Shown here one piece after another: positions 1-5,467 of a DNA stretch of 5,467 nt (position 1 is its first letter; each line of letters begins with the position of its first letter). A program made the position numbers and the translations under genes. Source of the DNA: CAZVAN01 sp964625245 (lineage in GTDB: Bacteria > Patescibacteriota > Saccharimonadia > Saccharimonadales > UBA10212); assembly GCA_964625245.1 (NCBI GenBank), contig CAZVAN010000035.1, positions 1-5,467 on the forward strand, given 5' to 3'. A model generated the notes under the pieces. It did not search any database. It was given only the letters and a program-made list of their open reading frames with translations, and was not told the origin of the DNA.

Positions 1-1819
1 TTGTGGTGATAAGCTCGGCTTCAGTCGGACTGGCTATTACCTGGATGTGCACATGATTTTGGCCGGCAAAAAATAGACCCTGCCCAACCGGGAATTGGCT
101 GAGACGTTTCTTTTCCTCGCTCGTTAATTTAAAAACATCCGCCAGCACATCGACCGCACTTGGCGACTGTTTGAGTAAGATTTGCATACTAGCATTGGCT
201 ACGATTGCTCGGCCCATCCGCGACGCCATAAAATCCTCCACATCCTGAGTAATAGTTGTAATACCAAGGTTATATTTGCGGGCCCGCTTGGCAAGGCTGA
301 ACAAGAAGTTGGCACTGTCTTCATAGCGCATTAGCTGCCAGGCCTCATCGACTATTAATATTCGACGTTTTTTATCGACTTTAGTGCGGTTCCAGATATG
401 GTTTAGCACAATATACATGGCTACCGGCCGGAGCTCATCCTCCAGATCGCGTATGTTGAAAACTACCATGGGGTTATTAACATTAACATTGCTTTGTTGC
501 GAAAAGATGCCAGCAAAGGTGCCGCTGGTGTATTTACGCAGGCGCTGGGCTAGTTGTGGCCCGGTGCCACCCATATGTAACAAAGTGTCATAAAGATCAT
601 TGATGGTCGGCGGTGTTGAGCCGTGGGTTAGAGGGTCGTTGGTAATACCAGCTTTGGCATAGGTCTCAATCAGGGCCGCGTCCAGGTCGGCTTCTTCAGC
701 GGGAGATAGCGCTGGCATCATAACCCCGCCCTGCTGTTGCATTTGGGCTTGGGCCCCGCCCATCATCAATCTAAGTAAACCATGCAAAGTTATTAAGTTT
801 GAGCGGAGTGGGTTGTCTGATTCCTCAACATCCACTACTCGAGGCAGCTCGAAGGGATTGATTCGGGTTTGACTATTTAAGCTAAGCCGCACGTAAGCCC
901 CGCCAACAGCGTCGCACATTGTCTGGTATTCGTTTTCGGGGTCAATTATAAACACTTCGGTGCCAAACATCATGCTGCGCAGGGCTTCTAGTTTTACGGT
1001 GAAGCTTTTGCCGGCACCGGACTTGGCAAAAACCACGCTGTTGCCGTTCTCTAAGGAGAAGCGGTCAAAGATTACCAAGCCGGAGTTATGCATATTAATG
1101 CCGTATAAAATACCGTTTTCCTGAGTCAGGTCAGCCGAAGTGAACGGGAATGAAGTGGACAGCGCACCGGTGTTCATATTGCGGTAAATCTGCAGCTGAT
1201 CGGTGAACTGGGGCAAGATACTGTTCAAGGCTTCTTCCTGCTGAGCAGTGGACGGCTTTGAATAAACTAGCTGTTGTCCCAGCAGACTCTCGACCTTATG
1301 GCTAATAAACTCCAGCTCTTCCTGTGAGCCGGCATAAATTGTGAAATATAGCCCAAAACGGAAAAACCTTTCCTCGCCAACCTGGAGTTTATCGCGCATC
1401 TCCTCAGCGTCTTGGATGGCGGCTTGCTTTCCGGGGTCGCGGACCTTGCCCTTTTCGGAATCTATCTGTAAACCAGCCTCAAGCTGGCTGACTTTCTTGC
1501 GCAGATTATCTAGGATTACTTCACTCCTGACCGGTTGCACGATCATCGACAGGTCAATAACTTCGTCTAAATTCACCAGGCTTGATAACCAGCCGGTATA
1601 GAGCTGGCGGGGGTAGCCATAAACGTAGTAACTGCGAGCATAGCGAGTGCCTAACTGGAAATAGTTACCGCTAAACTCTAACGAACTCGGCGCAATAAAA
1701 TCCCGCAAAGCAGTCACGCCTTTAGCGAAAGCCGTACTAACCTCTTGTTGCTCACGCAGCTGTTGCTGTAAGACTGGGTCGGCCATTATTGGCTGTTTCT
1801 TTTTGCCGAAAATAGCCAT
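1..1819 (-). CDS. virB4: VirB4/TraC-family T4SS ATPase (3' end beyond window)
   Basis: This is a conjugation-type ATPase that powers substrate transfer and assembly at the inner face of the membrane. I translated 606 codons from ATG at 1819 without a stop, and the frame runs off the left edge. Residues about 30-190 resemble the CagE/TrbE/VirB N-terminal domain. The ATPase domain follows: Walker A AKSGAGKS at 265-272, IIDPENEY at 291-298, INPFEL at 320-325, Walker B ILIVDE at 487-492 followed by AWQLM, and the TQD motif at 524-526 that is typical of VirB4 proteins. The first Walker A position is Ala instead of Gly, which I recall as common in CPR homologues. A Met/Gln/Gly-rich stretch lies at 352-368. 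The end looks near the usual C-terminus, so probably only a few to a few tens of residues are missing. The start is supported by GGGAG 8 nt upstream and by a 1-nt overlap with the preceding gene. VirD4/TraD coupling proteins are the nearest alternative, but the N-terminal domain and lack of membrane helices favour VirB4. Confidence 0.93.
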   Translation of the reverse strand, partial: MAIFGKKKQPIMADPVLQQQLREQQEVSTAFAKGVTALRDFIAPSSLEFSGNYFQLGTRYARSYYVYGYPRQLYTGWLSSLVNLDEVIDLSMIVQPVRSEVILDNLRKKVSQLEAGLQIDSEKGKVRDPGKQAAIQDAEEMRDKLQVGEERFFRFGLYFTIYAGSQEELEFISHKVESLLGQQLVYSKPSTAQQEEALNSILPQFTDQLQIYRNMNTGALSTSFPFTSADLTQENGILYGINMHNSGLVIFDRFSLENGNSVVFAKSGAGKSFTVKLEALRSMMFGTEVFIIDPENEYQTMCDAVGGAYVRLSLNSQTRINPFELPRVVDVEESDNPLRSNLITLHGLLRLMMGGAQAQMQQQGGVMMPALSPAEEADLDAALIETYAKAGITNDPLTHGSTPPTINDLYDTLLHMGGTGPQLAQRLRKYTSGTFAGIFSQQSNVNVNNPMVVFNIRDLEDELRPVAMYIVLNHIWNRTKVDKKRRILIVDEAWQLMRYEDSANFLFSLAKRARKYNLGITTITQDVEDFMASRMGRAIVANASMQILLKQSPSAVDVLADVFKLTSEEKKRLSQFPVGQGLFFAGQNHVHIQVIASPTEAELITT

Positions 1820-2700
1820 CAAGCTGTCTCCCGATCCAGGTTAGGCTGTGGAGCATTGCCTACCCCCATAGTAACTACAGGCGTTGTTAAATCGTCAAAG
1901 TTCTTAAGCTGTTGACGGGTGGCGGTATCTGGGTTGTAGGCATCATAGAAAAGCTCAATCAGTTCTTGGGTATCAAGCGGCAGACTTTGCACGTCGCATT
2001 GCTGTAACCCCTGCATGACGGCCTGCACTCGGTTCTTAAGTTCAGTCTTAGCATTCTCGAGCACACCCTCATCGATAGTGACTGGCCTTGCCTTGTTAGG
2101 ACTCACCATCGCCCCGAGTCCACTAAAGAAACCGGTTGATTGCTTTACAGCACTTTTTAAGTCTTGGTTTTGGTCAGGATACTGGATAACTACGTAGAAT
2201 TTCTTATCCATAATATTGGTTTGCTGAGCAATGTCGGCCAAAAATGCCACGTAATCTTGCATCAAAAGTCCCAGCAGCATGTTATCTTGCTGAACCCTTA
2301 TTTTGTCTAGTTTGTCGAGGTAAGGCGTGAGGTCTACCTTCTGACTTCTTATAAAAATTTGGATTGGAAAATAAAGGGAGTTTAAAAAGCCTTGGTAGCT
2401 GAACTCAACGGCTTCGCGCTCTTGGGGACTCATTAAGTCAAAATTAATAGACTTACACATCACCACTGCCCGGAATGTGCCGTCATTCATGATAGCTATG
2501 CCGTCGCGGATTTCGCTAATGAGTAGACTATTTTGAGTGCTGTTGGGGTTATTTTTAACGGGCTTTGACGTATCTTGACTGACGCTGCCGGGGTTCTGGG
2601 GGACTGCCTGATTTAGAGGACCCGTTGCCGGTACCGGGTAATTAGAGTTCCCCCCGGAGGCTGCCGGAGGAGAGGAGTTGATTATCTGTCCATCGTTCAT
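1819..2700 (-). CDS. TraC-like domain protein, VirB4-associated T4SS component
   Basis: This 293-residue protein has no predicted membrane helix or signal peptide. Residues 1-57 are rich in Pro, Asn, Ser and Gln and look disordered. Residues about 58-258 resemble the TraC-like domain found next to VirB4 in Patescibacteria and Gram-positive conjugative systems: an IRDGIAIMNDGTFRAVV strand pair (64-80), FLNSLYFPIQIFIRSQ (105-120), a helical stretch at 125-160, KKFYVVIQYP (166-175) and a terminal ELIELFYDAYNP (246-257) that resembles the end of VirB4 N-terminal domains. No Walker motif is present, so it is not itself an ATPase. The stop TGA overlaps the virB4 ATG by one nucleotide, which implies coupled translation and stoichiometric production. 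The ATG at 2700 has AGGTGG 9 nt upstream. Inference: it supplies in trans an N-terminal module that fused VirB4/TraC proteins carry in cis. The biochemical role is unproven. Confidence 0.82.
   Translation of the reverse strand: MNDGQIINSSPPAASGGNSNYPVPATGPLNQAVPQNPGSVSQDTSKPVKNNPNSTQNSLLISEIRDGIAIMNDGTFRAVVMCKSINFDLMSPQEREAVEFSYQGFLNSLYFPIQIFIRSQKVDLTPYLDKLDKIRVQQDNMLLGLLMQDYVAFLADIAQQTNIMDKKFYVVIQYPDQNQDLKSAVKQSTGFFSGLGAMVSPNKARPVTIDEGVLENAKTELKNRVQAVMQGLQQCDVQSLPLDTQELIELFYDAYNPDTATRQQLKNFDDLTTPVVTMGVGNAPQPNLDRETA
1828..1832 (-). promoter_or_regulatory. Ribosome binding site of virB4, inside the TraC-like gene
   Basis: The minus strand reads GGGAG, 8 nt before the virB4 ATG at 1819, within the last codons of the TraC-like gene. 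Together with the TGATG stop/start overlap at 1821-1817 it fixes the virB4 start and points to coupled translation. Confidence 0.65.
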
Positions 2701-2709
2701 CGAATCCGC

Positions 2710-2715
2710 CCACCT
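2710..2715 (-). promoter_or_regulatory. Ribosome binding site of the TraC-like gene
   Basis: The minus strand reads AGGTGG, 9 nt before the ATG at 2700, inside the 30-nt gap after the PrgI stop. It supports this start over later Met codons. Confidence 0.6.
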
Positions 2716-2730
2716 TTTTATATTTTCTGT

Positions 2731-3675
2731 TTAGTGAAGGTTTACCGATACTTCAGCCGGCATATCTCTATTTGCCAAATTGGCAATAGAAGCCACACTT
2801 AAACCGTTACCGCTTTGGGCTAGCTCTAGTTTAGCAGCTTGACGGGGCTCTGTCACCCTGTTATCAGTCTGTTTTTGAGGTTCTGAAGTGCGCTGTATTG
2901 TCCGGGCGTTTTGGCCAAAGCCAACCGTTGGATGCAGCTCATGCAAAGACTTTTTACCTTCATCATAAACAGGAGCTTCTTTTTGAAAAAAATCGCCTTT
3001 GGCCAGCGGCCTGATCTTATCCTGCAAGTTCTGTTTTCTAGCGGAATCGGCTTGGACCATTAGCGTCTGAAATTTCTGGGCAGTCGGGTTATTCTGCTCG
3101 TCCAAAATGTCATCAGAGGCGTGCACATCTACTACTGGTACGTCCTGGACTAAGCTGGATGTATCGATTAGCCTATCCGAATCATTGTCCTCAGGGTTAA
3201 GGTAGTCGGCGTAAGCAGTCATATTTATATTAATGTGCTTTACGGCCCAGCCGCGGCTATCAAGAGTTGTAGCCAGCGCTGATAGCCGGCTTTTGGCCTC
3301 CTGCTGATTGAAATCCTTGGTAAGCTGCCGTTCAATCTTTTTAGGCACGGTAATAGTTACTAGCTGAGAAATGCCTACTTGACTCCAAACTCTCAGGTGG
3401 GGTTTTAGAAAAAACCTAATTCGCGATAGAAGCCAGACTTCGGTTGGTTGGTCACGGCCTAACGGCGAGGCCAGTACTCCAAAAAGTACCATTGGTGGCA
3501 ACAGAACGAAAATAAGGGGCCAACGGACAGGTCCAAGCGCCGTAGTTGTCAATAACTTGAAGTTTATAAAGCCCAGCAGGGCCACAATACCGGCGTATAT
3601 TAGACCTTTAAAGCTCAAAGGCCCGAGTAATTTGTCTTCAGCCTCAATATCTTGGATTACTTTATAGACTGCCAT
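2731..3675 (-). CDS. PrgI-family T4SS membrane protein with long C-terminal extension
   Basis: I chose the ATG at 3675 (314 residues) because the protein then begins MAVYKVIQDIEAEDKLLGPL, the usual opening of the family. An in-frame ATG at 3720 would add 15 polar residues and overlap the upstream gene. Two hydrophobic helices at about 22-42 and 52-70 are followed by the conserved-looking GRDQPTEVWLLSRIRFFLKP (73-92), as in PrgI proteins that sit beside VirB4 and are thought to be VirB3-like inner-membrane partners. A basic, mixed region follows to about residue 150. The rest, to residue 314, is hydrophilic, rich in Asp, Asn, Gln, Lys and Ser, and probably largely disordered. The core PrgI domain is only about 100-130 residues, so more than half of this protein is extension. 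The gene starts 10 nt after the upstream stop and ends 30 nt before the TraC-like gene. The family call is firm. The role of the tail is unknown. Confidence 0.85.
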   Translation of the reverse strand: MAVYKVIQDIEAEDKLLGPLSFKGLIYAGIVALLGFINFKLLTTTALGPVRWPLIFVLLPPMVLFGVLASPLGRDQPTEVWLLSRIRFFLKPHLRVWSQVGISQLVTITVPKKIERQLTKDFNQQEAKSRLSALATTLDSRGWAVKHININMTAYADYLNPEDNDSDRLIDTSSLVQDVPVVDVHASDDILDEQNNPTAQKFQTLMVQADSARKQNLQDKIRPLAKGDFFQKEAPVYDEGKKSLHELHPTVGFGQNARTIQRTSEPQKQTDNRVTEPRQAAKLELAQSGNGLSVASIANLANRDMPAEVSVNLH

Positions 3676-3685
3676 TGTTTTTACT

Positions 3686-5467
3686 CTACGGAGTTCCTCC
3701 GGTTGCTGGGGTATCATCATCCTCTCGAGGTGTAACTAGCCCGGATTCGCGCTGTTCCCAGCCAGGGGGATTAGTAGGGGCTACAGGTCTGCCCAGATCT
3801 GAGTTTTGTATGCCTTTGTTGACCTCCTGTTTCATAACCGGTCTTATCTTTTCGGTCATTCCAGAGGCTAGCTTCCCGGCGGCTTCCTGGCTAAAGGTTA
3901 CCTCAACTGGCCCCGTTGGCCCTCCCCCGCCCGAGCCAGTATAAAGAGTCTCAGCTGAAGGTCCTCCGCCCGTGCCGCCACCGCCACCGCCCGTGCCGCC
4001 ACCGCCACCGCCCGTGCCGCCACCGCCACCGCCCGTGCCGCNNNNNNNNNNNNNNNNNNNNNNNNNNNNNNNNNNNNNNNNNNNNNNNNNNNNNNNNNNN
4101 NNNNNNNNNNNNNNNNNNNNNNNNNNNNNNNNNNNNNNNNNCACCGCCTGAGCCACCACCACCGTTATTGGCAGGCAACGGGCTAGCTTGTCCACCAATC
4201 TTTGCCTGGCCCTCCTGCAAATAGCCCTCTACGGAAGTGTAATAGGTTCCTAGTTCGCCCGCTGCCTGAAGCTCAAGGGCGCGCTCCTTCCCCTTATCAA
4301 GTAAGCTCTTAAGAGTGACGGACATACTTTGACTGGACGCCAGGCTGGTCAAGACGTTTATTCCACCCTGGCCGCCCGAGGCGATGCGTTGCAGCAGTTT
4401 GCCGAAGTCTATAGCCACATCGGGGTCCTCTTTGGCTAGCCGATCAAATTCCTGGAACTCAGCCTCGGACTGGCTGGTAATATTGCTGGCATCCATATAG
4501 CCGTTAATAGTATCAAGAGCACGGGTAATGTGATGAGGTTTAAATTCTTTTAGGGGTTCAATCTTTGGTTCTCTTCCTTCTGCTTGGGCGGCTGTCCTCT
4601 CTCGCTGGTTACGTGCAGCTATTGCTCTGTTATCATTTGCCACCTTCGTCCGCATTTCAGCCTCGGTCTTACCCTCGGGGTTAGTAATGTGTGGGGTGGC
4701 TAGCAGACCTTTGCCAAGAGGTAACGGATATAGATCTTCGCTGGCGTTAACCTTACTGTTGTAGCGCGGCGTATCGTACATTCGGACAAAAATCTTGCCT
4801 TTAGTGGCCGGGTTATTTTCATCGCCCGCAAACCATTCTGCTCCGCTTGCTTTAATTCTTTCCTGCAGGCCAACATCTGATACCGGAACAAGCCTTTTGA
4901 ATATTTCAATCCAGGATTGTTGCTTTAGAGCAGCTTCATCTGCCACCCCGGCCCGCCGATCGTCAGCGCTGCCTGCCGCGATAAATATGGCTGCTTTGCC
5001 CCTTTCGGTGGCGTTATCACTCACTCTAGCTGCCACTTTACCATCTTCTCCTAGATTGTAGCTGTAAGGAAGCTTTGATTTATCGGTATACGTTGCTGCC
5101 TGCTCTGGTGTAAGGGAAGCAGCTTTATCTTTCTCACGCTTGACCTTAGCCGCTTCTATAGCGTCTTCCGCGCTATTCCACTGCTCGCCTCTATCTATAG
5201 CCTTAGCCAAGCCGCGCTTAGTTGGAATTACCCGGCCTGCGCGAATATTCTCCAAGAGCGTCCTAGGCACATTGCCTTTGATGAGGGGCACGCGCATGAA
5301 TGTCTTGCCGGTCTTGCTGACATAACCATCCTTGGTATGGTCCAGGCTTTTAGCGTATTGATCAATTTTGCGTTGCTGCCTTTCCAAAAGACCCTTTCGG
5401 GCACTCTCGCGTCCTTTTTTGACCGGCCACGAATCATTAATAGCGGTTGAGGCTTGTGACAAGAATG
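3686..5467 (-). CDS. Probable cytoplasmic tail of a VirB6/TrbL-like T4SS protein (5' partial, interrupted by assembly gap)
   Basis: The frame is open at the right edge: the codon before TTG at 5462 is TTC and no stop is seen, so the true start lies outside. About 441 codons precede the gap and 117 follow it, ending in TAG at 3688-3686. The two halves sit in different frames only because the gap is written as 100 N. Any gap length divisible by 3 restores one frame, and direct joining gives an in-frame GGC glycine codon. No hydrophobic helix is visible. The part at the edge is strongly basic (PVKKGRESARKGLLERQQRK), like a segment just inside a membrane. The middle is mixed alpha/beta and helical. 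A Gly-rich linker (GGGGSGG, then GTGGGGG repeats) leads to a C-terminal amphipathic stretch (FSQEAAGKLASGMTEKIRPV) and an acidic, Pro-rich end. I do not recognise a domain. The VirB6/TrbL assignment rests on position: in Saccharibacteria-type operons a large multi-spanning TrbL-like protein precedes PrgI. A separate soluble T4SS accessory protein is the alternative. Confidence 0.55.
3689..3701 (-). promoter_or_regulatory. Small hairpin over the Shine-Dalgarno-like sequence before PrgI
   Basis: On the minus strand CGGAG-GAA-CTCCG forms a perfect 5-bp stem with a 3-nt loop. It contains the only strong Shine-Dalgarno-like GGAGG upstream of PrgI, immediately before the TAG stop of the upstream gene. 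The GGAGG lies 20 nt from the ATG at 3675, which is longer than usual. Ribosomes finishing the upstream gene would melt the stem, so coupled initiation of PrgI is plausible. A stem this short may be marginal or chance. Confidence 0.35.
3969..4041 (-). repeat. 21-bp Gly-rich coding tandem repeat, cut by the gap
   Basis: Units beginning with cccgtg on the plus strand start at 3969, 3990, 4011 and 4032, exactly 21 bp apart. That gives three identical full copies and a fourth cut by the N-run after 10 nt. Each unit is in frame and encodes GTGGGGG on the minus strand. Within each unit there is a smaller ccaccg periodicity. On the far side of the gap the code is again Gly-rich (NNGGGGSGG), so the array probably continues into the missing sequence. 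Because 21 is a multiple of 3, copy-number change would alter linker length without breaking the frame. Confidence 0.95.
4042..4141. other. Assembly gap of exactly 100 N
   Basis: Exactly 100 unknown bases sit inside the Gly-rich repeat. A run of 100 is the conventional placeholder for a scaffold gap of unknown size, so its length should not be read literally. The coding frame differs by one across the gap as written, so the real missing length should be a multiple of 3 if the gene is intact. Confidence 0.95.

Noticed and set aside
384..593. Small plus-strand open frame, and similar ones at 1341-1601, 2015-2197, 4795-5061 and 5140-5325
   Set aside because: All lie opposite convincing minus-strand genes and their translations have no recognisable domain, so they are shadows.
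2701..2730. Possible promoter or terminator in the AT-rich gap between PrgI and the TraC-like gene
   Set aside because: Only 30 nt, with no convincing -35/-10 pair and no stem followed by a T-run. It holds a ribosome binding site and little else.
3951..4041. Minus-strand Arg/Trp/His-rich continuation (RHGRWRW repeats) of the large gene after the gap
   Set aside because: It arises only if the gap is taken as exactly 100 bases. The alternative frame gives the expected Gly-rich linker and runs to a stop 10 nt before PrgI.
3969..4041. CRISPR-like array
   Set aside because: The 21-bp units are directly abutting, with no spacers, and encode an in-frame Gly linker.
3916..4224. Plus-strand frame with His/Arg/Pro/Cys-type repeats across the N-run
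   Set aside because: It is the antisense reading of the Gly-rich repeat, crosses unknown bases, and lies opposite a well-supported minus-strand gene.
5460..5462. TTG as the start codon of the large upstream gene
   Set aside because: The frame is open to the window edge with no stop before it, and the sequence there looks internal, so this is more likely an ordinary Leu codon.
1..5467. Alternative genetic code (TGA read as an amino acid, as in some CPR lineages)
   Set aside because: TGA ends the TraC-like gene exactly at the virB4 start, and no in-frame TGA interrupts any of the genes, so the standard code fits.

Overview
The window is a compact piece of a conjugation-type (type IV secretion, T4SS) operon, read entirely from the minus strand. 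I recognise the gene order and protein types as those of Patescibacteria (CPR), most likely Candidatus Saccharibacteria (TM7). The grounds are a PrgI-family membrane protein, a free-standing TraC-like domain protein and a VirB4-type ATPase in direct succession, with standard-code stops (TGA, TAA and TAG all used as stops) and moderate GC. The taxonomic call comes from recognising protein style, not from a search. A Gram-positive source with a similar operon is the main alternative.

Layout in transcription order (high to low coordinates). (1) 5467-3686: a long soluble protein part, open at its 5' end at the window edge and interrupted by a 100-N assembly gap inside a glycine-rich 21-bp tandem repeat. 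It is most likely the cytoplasmic tail of a VirB6/TrbL-like channel protein whose membrane part lies outside the window. (2) 3675-2731: a PrgI-family protein with two N-terminal membrane helices and a long hydrophilic C-terminal extension. (3) 2700-1819: a TraC-like domain protein with a disordered N-terminus. (4) 1819-1: a VirB4-family ATPase with Walker A and B motifs, open at its 3' end at the window edge.

The genes are 10 nt apart, 30 nt apart, and overlapping by 1 nt, so they almost certainly share one transcript and several starts look translationally coupled. Functionally they fit the inner-membrane part of a T4SS: VirB4 supplies ATP-driven force, the TraC-like protein probably supplies a VirB4-associated N-terminal module, PrgI is the small membrane partner, and the large protein would be the channel subunit. 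No promoter, terminator, RNA gene, insertion sequence or CRISPR array is visible. The plus-strand open frames are shadows of these genes.

The most notable points are the assembly gap in the Gly-rich repeat (frame logic shows its true length must be a multiple of 3), the split VirB4/TraC architecture with a TGATG junction, the long PrgI tail, and a small hairpin over the Shine-Dalgarno-like sequence before PrgI. I see nothing that needs a wholly new system to explain it.
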